Assembly (NCBI RefSeq): GCF_019145235.1 | Contig: NZ_JAHSTV010000005.1 | Span: 372,001 to 436,000, forward strand | Origin: Pseudomonas farris | Lineage (GTDB): Bacteria; Pseudomonadota; Gammaproteobacteria; Pseudomonadales; Pseudomonadaceae | Direction: 5' to 3' | Length of the DNA: 64,000 bases | In this document: in pieces, positions 20,537-29,116 of the stretch | Layout of the letters: each line of letters begins with the position of its first letter | How positions within the stretch are numbered: position 1 is the stretch's first letter | Notes under the pieces: model-generated | Databases searched by the model: none | What the model saw: only the letters and a program-made list of their open reading frames with translations | What the model was told of the DNA's origin: nothing | Translations under genes and position numbers: made by a program

Positions 20537-21742
20537 ATGATGATTCCCTCTCCCTGGCGCGCCGATTTTCCGGCCCTCGCCGCATTGCAACGGCAAGACC
20601 AGACTTATCTGGACAACGCCGCCACCACGCAAAAACCTCAAGCCCTGCTGGATGCCCTGGCGCATTACTACGCCAACGGCGCGGCCAACGTGCATCGGGC
20701 GCAACACTTGCCCGGCGCCCATGCGACCCAGGCGTTCGAGGACAGCCGCAGCAAAGTTGCGCAATGGCTCAATGCCGGCGATTGCGGACAGATCATCTTT
20801 ACCCACGGCGCGACGTCCGCGCTGAACCTCCTGGCCTATGGCCTGGAACACGTATTCAATCCGGGCGATGAAATTGTCATCAGCGCTCTGGAGCACCACG
20901 CCAACCTGTTGCCGTGGCAGCAACTGGCCCACCGTCGCGACTTGAAGCTGGTGATCCTGCCGCTGGATGCCGACGGTTTGATTGACCTTGAAGCCGCCAC
21001 TCACCTGATCGGCCCGCGTACCCGCCTGCTGGCGGTCAGCCAGCTGTCCAACGTGCTCGGAGCCTGGCAGCCGTTGCCCGCGTTACTGGCAATGGCCAAA
21101 GCGCACAACGCGCTGACCGTGGTCGACGGCGCTCAAGGCGTGGTGCATGGTCGGCATGACGTGCAGGCGCTGGGCTGCGACTTCTATGTGTTTTCCAGCC
21201 ACAAGCTCTACGGCCCGGATGGCCTGGGTGCGATGTTCGGTCGTCATGAAGCGCTTGAGCAACTGCGTCCGTGGCAGTTCGGCGGCGAAATGGTGCTGGA
21301 TGCCAACTACCACGACGCACGCTTTCGTCCTGCGCCGCTGGGGTTCGAGGCGGGTACGCCACCGATTTCCAGCGTGATTGGCCTGGGGGCGACCCTGGAT
21401 TATCTGGCCGGGCTGGATCAGAACGCCGTGTCCGCCCACGAAGCCGCGTTGCATGACTATTTGCTCAAAGGCCTTGAGGCGCGCAACGGCATCCGGTTGC
21501 TGGGCAAGCCGCAACTGGCGCTGGCCAGTTTTGTCGTCGAGGGTGTGCATAACTCTGATCTGGCGCATTTGCTGACCGAACAGGGAATCGCCGTTCGCGC
21601 CGGTCATCATTGCGCCATGCCGTTACTCAAAAGCTTTGAACTGGCCGGGGCGATTCGGGTGTCGTTGGCGTTGTACAACGATTCCGAAGACCTCGAGCGC
21701 TTTTTTGAAGCGCTGGATCAGGCCCTGGAGTTGTTGCGATGA
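20537..21742 (+). CDS. csdA: Cysteine desulfurase (CsdA/SufS type)
   Basis: CsdA takes sulfur from cysteine as a persulfide and passes it to CsdE. The start at MMIPSPWRADFPALAAL gives 401 residues; codons upstream are in the REP pair. Conserved elements are YLDNAATTQKP, the His stacking on PLP in ALEHHANLLPW, the PLP Lys in FSSHKLYGPDG, and the catalytic Cys in RAGHHCAMPLL near the C-terminus, the group II desulfurase type. It overlaps csdE by an ATGA, and tcdA (csdL) lies next to it, so CsdA is preferred to SufS. Confidence 0.92.
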   Translation: MMIPSPWRADFPALAALQRQDQTYLDNAATTQKPQALLDALAHYYANGAANVHRAQHLPGAHATQAFEDSRSKVAQWLNAGDCGQIIFTHGATSALNLLAYGLEHVFNPGDEIVISALEHHANLLPWQQLAHRRDLKLVILPLDADGLIDLEAATHLIGPRTRLLAVSQLSNVLGAWQPLPALLAMAKAHNALTVVDGAQGVVHGRHDVQALGCDFYVFSSHKLYGPDGLGAMFGRHEALEQLRPWQFGGEMVLDANYHDARFRPAPLGFEAGTPPISSVIGLGATLDYLAGLDQNAVSAHEAALHDYLLKGLEARNGIRLLGKPQLALASFVVEGVHNSDLAHLLTEQGIAVRAGHHCAMPLLKSFELAGAIRVSLALYNDSEDLERFFEALDQALELLR

Positions 21743-22143
21743 CCTTGCCCGCCGATGCCGTCATGGCGCTGGATACTTTTCAGAAGACTGCGAGTTGGGA
21801 ACAGCGGGCGCGGTTGCTGATGCAATGGGGCGACCGCCTGCCAGCGTTGCGCGATGTGGATAAAGTCGAGGCCAACCGCGTGCATGGCTGTGAAAGCCAG
21901 GTGTGGCTGGTCGGCGCGCTGCAGGACGGTCATTGGCAGTTCAGCGCCAGCAGCGATGCACGCTTGATTCGCGGGTTGGTGGCGCTGCTGCTGGCACGGG
22001 TCAATGGGTTGTCCGCTGCCGAGTTGCAGCAGGTGGATTTGCCGGACTGGTTTAATCAGTTGGGCCTGTCGCGGCAGTTGTCGTCGTCGCGCAGCAATGG
22101 CCTTAATGCCGTGCTACAGCGGATGCGTGAGCTAGCGCACTGA
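21739..22143 (+). CDS. csdE: Sulfur acceptor CsdE (SufE family)
   Basis: CsdE accepts the persulfide from CsdA and stimulates it. The 134-residue protein has the SufE fold and the active-site Cys in the conserved VHGCESQVWL segment. Its start overlaps the csdA stop by 4 bases, so the two are coupled. The length and partner match SufE/CsdE proteins. It converges on tcdA, with a perfect palindrome between the two stops. Confidence 0.93.
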   Translation: MTLPADAVMALDTFQKTASWEQRARLLMQWGDRLPALRDVDKVEANRVHGCESQVWLVGALQDGHWQFSASSDARLIRGLVALLLARVNGLSAAELQQVDLPDWFNQLGLSRQLSSSRSNGLNAVLQRMRELAH

Positions 22144-22172
22144 TCATTCCCACGCTCTGCGTGGGAATGATC
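22142..22172. repeat. Perfect 14-bp inverted repeat between converging csdE and tcdA
   Basis: GATCATTCCCACGC and GCGTGGGAATGATC flank a 3-base loop (TCT). The sequence overlaps the csdE stop and ends 4 bases before the tcdA stop. It is a repeat of the CATTCCCACGC type seen in fluorescent pseudomonads and probably acts as a hairpin at both transcript ends, although neither side has a T-run. Confidence 0.8.
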
Positions 22173-22175
22173 CGG

Positions 22176-22985
22176 TTAGGCCGGTTTGACCCGATCCGCC
22201 GGGCGCCGAACCCCGGCCACAATCTTATCCACAGCCTTGGTCGCCGCGACCATGCCAAACGTCGCCGTCACCATCATCACCGCGCCAAAGCCCCCGGCGC
22301 AGTCGAGCTTCACGCCATCCCCGACAAAACTCTTCTGCAAGCAAATGCTGCCATCCGGTTTCGGGTAGCGCAGTTGCTCGGTGGAAAACACGCAGGGCAC
22401 GCTGTAGTGACGGGTCACGGTGCGGGAGAAGCCGTAGTCGCGGCGTAGCGTGGAGCGCACTTTCGACGCCAGCGGATCGTTGAACGTGCGGTTCAGGTCG
22501 CAGACCTGGATCAGTGTCGGGTCGATCTGCCCGCCCGCGCCGCCGGTGGTGATGATCTGGATTTTGCGTCGCTTGCACCAGGCGATCAGCGCCGCTTTGG
22601 CGTTGACGCTGTCGATGCAGTCAATCACGCAGTCGATGTTCGGCGTGATGTACTCGGCCATGGTTTCGCGGGTGACGAAGTCCGCCACCGCATGCACCGT
22701 GCAGTCCGGGTTGATCCCGCGCAGGCGCTCGGCCATCACCTCGACCTTGGGCTTGCCGACGGTGCTGTCCAGCGCATGCAGTTGACGGTTGACGTTGCTG
22801 ACGCAGACGTCATCCAGGTCGAACAGCGAAATCTCGCCCACGCCACACCGGGCGACAGCTTCCGCCGCCCAGGAACCGACGCCACCGACGCCGACGATCG
22901 CCACATGGGCCGCGCGCAAACGCTCCAGGCCTTCGATGCCATACAAGCGGGCGATGCCAGCAAACCGCGGATCTTCTGTACTCAT
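22176..22985 (-). CDS. tcdA: tRNA threonylcarbamoyladenosine dehydratase
   Basis: TcdA (CsdL) uses ATP to cyclise t6A37 in tRNAs to ct6A. The 269 residues, starting at MSTEDPRFAGIARLYG, show the E1-like Rossmann motif GVGGVGSWAAEAVARCG, the SLFDLDDVCVSNVNRQ nucleotide-contact segment and the CIDSVNAKAAL region. A second ATG two codons upstream has its GGGG ribosome site too close, so the inner ATG is preferred. Its neighbours csdA and csdE encode its known sulfur-transfer partners in E. coli. Confidence 0.94.
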   Translation of the reverse strand: MSTEDPRFAGIARLYGIEGLERLRAAHVAIVGVGGVGSWAAEAVARCGVGEISLFDLDDVCVSNVNRQLHALDSTVGKPKVEVMAERLRGINPDCTVHAVADFVTRETMAEYITPNIDCVIDCIDSVNAKAALIAWCKRRKIQIITTGGAGGQIDPTLIQVCDLNRTFNDPLASKVRSTLRRDYGFSRTVTRHYSVPCVFSTEQLRYPKPDGSICLQKSFVGDGVKLDCAGGFGAVMMVTATFGMVAATKAVDKIVAGVRRPADRVKPA

Positions 22986-23062
22986 GACCATTACCCCAAA
23001 AACCGGCGCGCATTATAGGGCCGTCGGCGGTCAAGAGCACCTTTGGGCTATGGACGGCAGTC

Positions 23063-23090
23063 TTGACGGCTTCAAATGACTACAAATTAT
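23063..23090 (+). promoter_or_regulatory. Candidate sigma-70 promoter for ndvB
   Basis: TTGACG (23063-23068) is followed after 16 bases by AATTAT (23085-23090), a fair vegetative promoter. It would give a leader of about 180 bases before ndvB. The 293 bases between tcdA and ndvB otherwise show no reading frame of interest. Confidence 0.45.
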
Positions 23091-23278
23091 TGGAATTGGG
23101 CTATAGCGCCCCGGTCAAAGAACTTAAGTCGACCTGGATTGCCCAATGTCGGGCGTTTCCCTGTTCGCTGTACGGTCAGAGAACCTCCAGTGTAGGATGC
23201 GCGCCCCTGCCACCTGCCACCTGGCAGCCGGCCGCCAACCGTTCCTTCGTTCCACAGCCTTTGGAACCCGAAAAAGCT

Positions 23279-25870
23279 ATGTCATCGCGTAAATTTGGAC
23301 TCAACCTGGTCGTGGTGCTCGCCATCGCAGCCTTGTTTACCGGCTTCTGGGCGCTGGTCAATCGCCCGGTTACCGCCCCCAACTGGCCTGAACAGATCTC
23401 CGGCTTTTCGTACTCGCCGTTTCAACAAGGCCAGTACCCGCAAAAAGCCCAGTACCCGACCGACGATGAAATGCGTCGCGATCTGGAGATCATGAGCAAG
23501 CTGACGGACAACATCCGGACCTACTCGGTCGACGGCACCCTGGAGAACATTCCCAAACTGGCGGAAGAATTCGGTCTGCGGGTAACCCTGGGGATCTGGA
23601 TCAGCCCGGACGAAGAGCGCAACGAGCGCGAGATCACCCGCGCCATCGAAATCGCCAACACCTCGCGCAGCGTGGTTCGTGTGATTGTCGGTAACGAGGC
23701 GATCTTCCGTAAGGAAATCACCGCGGCGGAGCTGAGCCTGATCCTGGATCGCGTCCGCGCGGCCGTAAAGGTTCCGGTCACCACCTCTGAACAGTGGCAC
23801 GTCTGGGAAGAAAACCCGAGCCTGGCCAAGCACGTCGACCTGATCGCCGCTCACGTCCTGCCCTACTGGGAATTCGTTCCGGTGGACAAGGCCGGTCAGT
23901 TCGTCCTCGACCGCGCCCGCGACCTGAAAAAGATGTTCCCGAAAAAACCGCTGCTGCTCTCCGAGGTTGGCTGGCCGAGCAACGGCCGCATGCGCGGTGG
24001 CGCCGATGCGTCGCCGGCGGACCAGGCGATTTACCTGCGCACGTTGGTCAACAAGCTCAACCGCCAAGGCTTCAACTACTTCGTGATCGAAGCGTTCGAC
24101 CAGCCGTGGAAGGCCAGTGACGAAGGTTCGGTGGGCGCGTATTGGGGCGTGTTCAACGCCGCTCGCCAGCAGAAATTCAACTTCGAAGGCCCGGTCGTCG
24201 CGATCCCGCAATGGCGCGTGCTGGCTATCGGCTCGGTCGTGCTGGCCCTGCTGTCGCTGACCCTGCTGATGATCGACGGCTCGGCCCTGCGTCAACGTGG
24301 CCGCACCTTCCTGACCTTTATCGCGTTCCTGTGCGGTTCGGTGCTGGTGTGGATCGGTTATGACTACAGCCAGCAATACAGCACCTGGTTCAGCCTGACC
24401 GTGGGGTTCTTGCTCGCCCTCGGTGCACTCGGGGTGTTTATCGTTCTGCTGACCGAGGCCCATGAACTGGCCGAAGCGGTCTGGACCCACAAACGTCGGC
24501 GTGAATTCCTGCCAGTGGTGGGCGATTCGCACTACCGTCCGAAGGTGTCGATCCACGTACCTTGCTACAACGAGCCGCCAGAGATGGTCAAACAGACCCT
24601 CAACGCCCTGGCCAACCTCGACTATCCGGACTTTGAAGTCCTGATCATCGACAACAACACCAAAGACCCGGCGGTCTGGGAACCGGTACGCGATTATTGC
24701 GAAACCCTCGGCCCGCGCTTCAAGTTCTTCCACGTGGCACCGCTGGCCGGCTTCAAGGGCGGCGCGCTGAACTACCTGATTCCGCACACCGCCAAGGATG
24801 CCGAAGTGATTGCGGTGATCGACTCGGACTACTGTGTCGACCCGAACTGGCTCAAGCACATGGTGCCGCACTTCGCCGATCCGAAAATCGCCGTGGTGCA
24901 GTCGCCGCAGGATTACCGCGACCAGAACGAAAGCACCTTCAAGAAGCTCTGCTACGCGGAATACAAAGGCTTCTTCCACATCGGCATGGTCACCCGCAAC
25001 GACCGTGATGCGATCATCCAGCACGGCACCATGACCATGACCCGGCGCTCGGTGCTCGAGGAACTGGGCTGGGCCGACTGGTGCATCTGTGAAGACGCCG
25101 AGTTGGGTCTGCGCGTGTTCGAAAAAGGTCTGTCGGCGGCGTATTACCACACCAGCTACGGCAAAGGCCTGATGCCCGATACCTTTATCGACTTCAAGAA
25201 ACAGCGTTTCCGCTGGGCCTACGGAGCGATTCAGATCATCAAGCGTCACACCGCCAGCCTGCTGCGCGGCAAGGACACCGAACTGACCCGTGGCCAGCGT
25301 TACCACTTCCTCGCGGGCTGGTTGCCGTGGGTGGCGGACGGCATGAACATCTTCTTCACCGTCGGCGCGTTGTTGTGGTCGGCGGCGATGATCATCGTGC
25401 CGCAACGGGTCGATCCACCGCTGCTGATTTTCGCAATCCCGCCGTTGGCGCTGTTCGTGTTCAAGGTCGGCAAGATCATCTTCCTGTACCGTCGCGCGGT
25501 TGGAGTCAACCTGAAGGATGCGTTCTGCGCGGCATTGGCAGGGCTGGCGTTGTCGCACACCATCGCCAAAGCGGTGTTGTACGGCTTCTTCACCAGCAGC
25601 ATTCCGTTCTTCCGCACCCCGAAAAACGCCGATAACCACGGCTTCTGGGTCGCGATTTCGGAAGCGCGCGAAGAAGTATTCATCATGCTGCTGTTGTGGG
25701 GCGCTGCGCTGGGGATCTTCCTGGTGAACGGTTTGCCGAGCAACGACATGCGCTTCTGGGTGGCCATGTTGCTGGTGCAATCGCTGCCGTACCTGGCGGC
25801 GCTGATTATGGCGTTCCTGTCGTCGCTGCCAAAACCGGTGGCCGAAGCCACGACCGCACCGGCTGTCTAA
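23279..25870 (+). CDS. ndvB: NdvB-type beta-(1,3)-glucan glycosyltransferase (GH17-GT2 fusion)
   Basis: NdvB makes cyclic beta-1,3-linked periplasmic glucans that, in P. aeruginosa, contribute to biofilm-specific antibiotic tolerance. The 863-residue protein starts at MSSRKFGLNLVVVLAI with one membrane helix. A periplasmic GH17 domain (about 50-360) has the two family glutamates in VIVGNEAIF and LLLSEVGWPSNG. Membrane helices (about 370-460) lead to a cytoplasmic GT2 domain with VIDSDYCVD (DxD), CEDAELGLRVF and the QRFRWAYGA motif (QxxRW), followed by more helices. Codons further upstream in frame are non-coding in character. It stands alone between tcdA and dapE. Confidence 0.9.
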   Translation: MSSRKFGLNLVVVLAIAALFTGFWALVNRPVTAPNWPEQISGFSYSPFQQGQYPQKAQYPTDDEMRRDLEIMSKLTDNIRTYSVDGTLENIPKLAEEFGLRVTLGIWISPDEERNEREITRAIEIANTSRSVVRVIVGNEAIFRKEITAAELSLILDRVRAAVKVPVTTSEQWHVWEENPSLAKHVDLIAAHVLPYWEFVPVDKAGQFVLDRARDLKKMFPKKPLLLSEVGWPSNGRMRGGADASPADQAIYLRTLVNKLNRQGFNYFVIEAFDQPWKASDEGSVGAYWGVFNAARQQKFNFEGPVVAIPQWRVLAIGSVVLALLSLTLLMIDGSALRQRGRTFLTFIAFLCGSVLVWIGYDYSQQYSTWFSLTVGFLLALGALGVFIVLLTEAHELAEAVWTHKRRREFLPVVGDSHYRPKVSIHVPCYNEPPEMVKQTLNALANLDYPDFEVLIIDNNTKDPAVWEPVRDYCETLGPRFKFFHVAPLAGFKGGALNYLIPHTAKDAEVIAVIDSDYCVDPNWLKHMVPHFADPKIAVVQSPQDYRDQNESTFKKLCYAEYKGFFHIGMVTRNDRDAIIQHGTMTMTRRSVLEELGWADWCICEDAELGLRVFEKGLSAAYYHTSYGKGLMPDTFIDFKKQRFRWAYGAIQIIKRHTASLLRGKDTELTRGQRYHFLAGWLPWVADGMNIFFTVGALLWSAAMIIVPQRVDPPLLIFAIPPLALFVFKVGKIIFLYRRAVGVNLKDAFCAALAGLALSHTIAKAVLYGFFTSSIPFFRTPKNADNHGFWVAISEAREEVFIMLLLWGAALGIFLVNGLPSNDMRFWVAMLLVQSLPYLAALIMAFLSSLPKPVAEATTAPAV

Positions 25871-25887
25871 ATCAGTACAGATGCACT

Positions 25888-25914
25888 AAACGGCGGCCAA
25901 TGGTCGCCGTTTTG
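25888..25914 (+). terminator. Intrinsic terminator after ndvB
   Basis: AAACGGCG and CGCCGTTT form an 8-bp stem around a 9-10 base loop, followed by TTGCTTT. It lies 18 bases after the ndvB stop. Confidence 0.65.
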
Positions 25915-25978
25915 CTTTAAGATAACCGCCATTTTGCAGGCCTTGGCCGGGCACGTACCAACGGCCAAACGCCATACC

Positions 25979-26050
25979 TGTGGGAGCGGGCTTGCTCGCG
26001 AAGCTTTTGGCGTCAGTAATGGCCCCTTCGCGAGCAAGCCCGCTCCCACA
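25979..26050. repeat. REP pair between ndvB and dapE
   Basis: TGTGGGAGCGGGCTTGCTCG at 25979 and its exact inverse ending in CCCGCTCCCACA at 26050 flank a spacer AGCTTTTGGCGTCAGTAATG. It is close to the dapE start but leaves the GGAG ribosome site intact. Confidence 0.9.
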
Positions 26051-26089
26051 TTTAGCCCGCGCCCATATTTCATGTTTTCGGAGCTTTCC

Positions 26090-27241
26090 ATGACGGCCCA
26101 CGCCGACCTTTCGCCGACCCTTCAACTCGCCATCGACCTGATCCGCCGTCCGTCCGTGACGCCGGTCGACGCCGATTGCCAGAAGCAGATGATGCAGCGC
26201 CTGGGCGATGCCGGTTTCAAGCTGGAACCGATGCGCATCGAAGATGTGGATAACTTCTGGGCGACCCACGGTAAACACGAAGGCCCGGTGCTGTGTTTCG
26301 CCGGTCACACCGACGTGGTCCCGACCGGTCCGGTAGCCGCCTGGCAGATCGATCCGTTCAACGCGGTGATCGACGAGCACGGCATGCTCTGCGGCCGTGG
26401 CGCGGCGGACATGAAAGGCAGCCTCGCGGCCATGACCGTAGCCGCTGAGCGCTTCGTCACCGACTACCCGGACCACAAGGGCAAGGTCGCTTTCCTGATC
26501 ACCAGCGACGAAGAAGGCCCGGCACATCACGGCACCAAGGCAGTGATCGAACGCCTCGCCGCCCGTAAGGAACGTCTGGACTGGTGCATCGTCGGCGAAC
26601 CGTCGAGCACTACCCTGGTGGGTGACGTGGTCAAGAATGGCCGTCGCGGTTCCCTCGGCGCCAAATTGACCGTACACGGTGTGCAAGGTCACGTGGCGTA
26701 TCCGCACCTGGCGAAGAACCCGATCCACCTCGCTGCTCCGGCGCTGGCCGAACTCGCCGCCGAGCACTGGGATCACGGCAACGATTTCTTCCCCCCTACC
26801 AGTTTCCAGATCTCCAACGTCAATTCCGGCACCGGCGCGACCAACGTGATTCCGGGTGATCTGGTGGCGGTGTTCAACTTCCGCTTTTCCACCGAGTCCA
26901 CCGTCGAAGGCCTGCAAAAGCGCGTCGCCGATATTCTCGACAAGCATGGTCTGGACTGGCACATCGACTGGGCGCTGTCCGGCCTGCCGTTCCTCACCGA
27001 ACCGGGCGCCCTGCTCGACGCGGTATCGGCGAGTATCAAGAACATCACCGGTCGCGAGACCAAGGCCTCCACCAGCGGCGGTACTTCCGACGGGCGCTTC
27101 ATCGCGACCATGGGTACACAAGTGGTCGAACTGGGCCCGGTCAACGCGACGATCCACCAGGTCAACGAGCGCGTGCTGGCGGCCGATCTCGACGTGCTGA
27201 CCGAAATCTACTACCAGACCCTGATCAAGTTGCTCGCCTGA
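26090..27241 (+). CDS. dapE: Succinyl-diaminopimelate desuccinylase
   Basis: DapE hydrolyses N-succinyl-LL-DAP to LL-DAP and succinate, the step after DapC. The start at [20 protein letters not shown], with GGAG 7 bases upstream, gives 383 residues as in P. aeruginosa. Di-zinc ligands and catalytic residues are seen in [24 protein letters not shown] and [12 protein letters not shown], and the last His is in the C-terminal part. Its stop and the rlmA start share one base (TGATG). Here it is separated from dapD by csdAE, tcdA and ndvB. Confidence 0.96.
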   Translation: MTAHADLSPTLQLAIDLIRRPSVTPVDADCQKQMMQRLGDAGFKLEPMRIEDVDNFWATHGKHEGPVLCFAGHTDVVPTGPVAAWQIDPFNAVIDEHGMLCGRGAADMKGSLAAMTVAAERFVTDYPDHKGKVAFLITSDEEGPAHHGTKAVIERLAARKERLDWCIVGEPSSTTLVGDVVKNGRRGSLGAKLTVHGVQGHVAYPHLAKNPIHLAAPALAELAAEHWDHGNDFFPPTSFQISNVNSGTGATNVIPGDLVAVFNFRFSTESTVEGLQKRVADILDKHGLDWHIDWALSGLPFLTEPGALLDAVSASIKNITGRETKASTSGGTSDGRFIATMGTQVVELGPVNATIHQVNERVLAADLDVLTEIYYQTLIKLLA

Positions 27242-28050
27242 TGCTTGCGTGTCCGATCTGCAGCGAACCGCTGAACGCGGTGGACAACGGCGTGGCTTGC
27301 CCCGCCGGGCATCGTTTCGACCGTGCGCGGCAGGGTTACTTGAACCTGTTGCCGGTGCAGCATAAAAACAGCCGCGACCCTGGGGATAACCTGGCGATGG
27401 TCGAAGCCCGTCGCGACTTTTTGAACGCCGGCCATTACGCGCCGGTGGCCAAGCGTCTGGCGCAACTGGCGGCGCAATACGCGCCCCAACGCTGGCTGGA
27501 CATCGGTTGTGGCGAGGGTTACTACACCGCGCAAATCGCCGAAGCCTTGCCCAATGCCGACGGCTACGCCCTGGACATTTCCCGGGAAGCGGTCAAACGC
27601 GCCTGCAAACGCAACCCTGCGCTGACTTGGTTGATCGCCAGCATGGCGCGAGTGCCGTTGGCCTCCGCCAGTTGTCAGTTTCTCGCCAGCGTTTTCAGCC
27701 CGCTGGACTGGGAAGAAGCCAAGCGCCTGCTCAGCCCCGGCGGCGGCTTGATGAAAGTCGGGCCGACCAGCGGCCATCTGATGGAATTGCGCGAGCGGCT
27801 GTACGACGAAGTGCGCGAGTACACCGACGATAAGCATTTGGCGCTGGTGCCGGAAGGCATGGCGCTGCAGCACAGCGAAACCCTGGAGTTCAAACTGACG
27901 CTTGCCAGTGGTCAGGATCGCGCGAACCTGTTGGCCATGACACCCCACGGCTGGCGCGCCAGTGCCGAACGCCGGGCAGCCGTCATCGAACAGGCCGAGC
28001 CGTTCGAGGTCACCGTGTCGATGCGCTACGATTATTTTGTTCTTCAATAA
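27241..28050 (+). CDS. rlmA: 23S rRNA (guanine-N1)-methyltransferase RlmA
   Basis: RlmA methylates N1 of G745 (RlmA-I) in 23S rRNA hairpin 35. The 269-residue protein opens with a zinc ribbon (CPIC at residues 4-7, and ACPAGHRFD with the second Cys and the His), then FDRARQGYLNLLPVQHK. A Rossmann-fold SAM domain follows with the motif WLDIGCGEGYYTAQIA and the FSPLDWEEAKRLL loop. It is coupled to dapE by a one-base overlap. Confidence 0.92.
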   Translation: MLACPICSEPLNAVDNGVACPAGHRFDRARQGYLNLLPVQHKNSRDPGDNLAMVEARRDFLNAGHYAPVAKRLAQLAAQYAPQRWLDIGCGEGYYTAQIAEALPNADGYALDISREAVKRACKRNPALTWLIASMARVPLASASCQFLASVFSPLDWEEAKRLLSPGGGLMKVGPTSGHLMELRERLYDEVREYTDDKHLALVPEGMALQHSETLEFKLTLASGQDRANLLAMTPHGWRASAERRAAVIEQAEPFEVTVSMRYDYFVLQ

Positions 28051-28133
28051 ACTCTAAAATTTGGTCTTGAGCAAACAGCTTGAGGCCGGCTAAATCCGCG
28101 AATGGATTTTTCAGACCCGCAGTGAGGACATCC

Positions 28134-28511
28134 ATGCGCCAACCCGATATCGAGATTTACCTGAAAGACGCCGACGTCGACTACAAGGCCATCGCAGCCT
28201 GGCTCGGCGCAGCTTTAGGCCCGTGCACCGATTGGGTTCAGAAAGGCCAGACTTACAAGTGCAAGGCCGGCAGCGTGCCGGTGACCTGGCTGCCGAAAGC
28301 CGTCGGCAAATGGAACAGCCTGTACCTGGAAAGCGACCAGACCCCATGGGAAGACGACATCGCCTGCGCCCGCGCAGCCTTTGCCGCGCTGAACGTCGAA
28401 GTGCGTTGCGCGCCGGGCAGCTGGGTCGAGGAAGAGGGTGAAGAGACGGCTGATCGCTGGATGCGCATCAGCGCCGATGGTGAAGAAGAAATCACCTGGA
28501 AAACCGCGTAA
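28134..28511 (+). CDS. Small conserved protein of unknown function
   Basis: A 125-residue acidic, soluble protein starting MRQPDIEIYLKDADVDYKAI, preceded by a good GTGAGGA ribosome site. It contains four tryptophans in the core (AAWLGAAL, DWVQKG, TWLPKAVGKW, PWEDD) and two Cys, and ends in a Glu-rich tail. There is no signal peptide, membrane segment or catalytic motif that I recognise. It follows rlmA by 83 bases on the same strand, and the order dapE-rlmA-this gene-cold shock gene is conserved as I recall it in Pseudomonas. Function unknown. Confidence 0.8.
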   Translation: MRQPDIEIYLKDADVDYKAIAAWLGAALGPCTDWVQKGQTYKCKAGSVPVTWLPKAVGKWNSLYLESDQTPWEDDIACARAAFAALNVEVRCAPGSWVEEEGEETADRWMRISADGEEEITWKTA

Positions 28512-28551
28512 AAAATCCGTACGACGGACGTATGCACAACGCGGATCAAAT

Positions 28552-28620
28552 GTGGGAGCGGGCTTGCTCGCGAATGCGGTGTGTCAGTCAAAATTGATGT
28601 CGACTGACGCACCGCGTCGC
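28552..28620. repeat. Degenerate REP pair
   Basis: A complete REP arm TGTGGGAGCGGGCTTGCTCG (28552 onward) is followed by a spacer ending in TTGATGTCGACTGACGCACC and then a decayed second arm. The spacer matches those at 32805-32893 and 51926-52015. Confidence 0.75.
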
Positions 28621-28670
28621 AGCCAGCCTCCATGAGCACGACCAGTTTTGTGTAATGTGAAGGGTTGTGT

Positions 28671-28880
28671 TTACAAGCCCACCACATCCTCAGCCTGCAA
28701 GCCCTTCTCGCCGGTCACCACTGCATACTCAACCTGCTGACCTTCAGTCAGCGAGCGATGCCCTTCGCCGCGGATCGCGCGGTAGTGCACGAACACGTCC
28801 ACCCCGTCCTCGCGCTGAATGAAGCCATAGCCCTTGGCGTCGTTGAACCACTTCACATTGCCGGTTTCGCGTGTTGCCAT
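28671..28880 (-). CDS. Cold-shock-domain protein, CspA family
   Basis: A 69-residue protein that starts [20 protein letters not shown] and is a single cold-shock domain. It has both RNA-binding motifs, KGYGFIQ (RNP1) and VFVHYRAI (RNP2). Such proteins bind single-stranded nucleic acid and melt mRNA structure. A GGGAG ribosome site lies 12 bases upstream of the ATG. The minus-strand leader is long enough (over 100 bases) to carry regulation, but cold induction cannot be judged here. It faces away from plsB. Confidence 0.95.
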   Translation of the reverse strand: MATRETGNVKWFNDAKGYGFIQREDGVDVFVHYRAIRGEGHRSLTEGQQVEYAVVTGEKGLQAEDVVGL

Positions 28881-29075
28881 TTGTTCATACTCCCTTTTTA
28901 TTATTGATCGGGCTTTTCGCAGGAAAGCCTCGGGAACGTCAGCCTGCGCATACCGGTCCCATGAGGGCAACGGCGACAGAGTGCCGAGTATATGACAGGC
29001 ACCAGAACTCTCAATAGGAGTTTACTTCGCTGCTTTTTTGCCGATTTTCGACGAATACGGCACACTATCTACCGC

Positions 29076-29098
29076 CCGAGCAAACGCTCGGTTTTTTT
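29076..29098 (+). terminator. Terminator-like hairpin in the plsB leader
   Basis: CCGAGC and GCTCGG form a perfect 6-bp stem around an AAAC loop, followed immediately by seven T residues. It ends 18 bases before the plsB ATG on the same strand. No plus-strand gene ends nearby, the last one stopping at 28511, so this may be an attenuator in the plsB leader or the end of a short RNA. Confidence 0.7.
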
Positions 29099-29116
29099 CA
29101 CTCACGCAGAAGCCGT

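Noticed and set aside
23282..25780. An 832-codon open frame on the minus strand, opposite ndvB
   Set aside because: It is the antisense of ndvB with arginine/glutamine/histidine-rich sequence and no domain.
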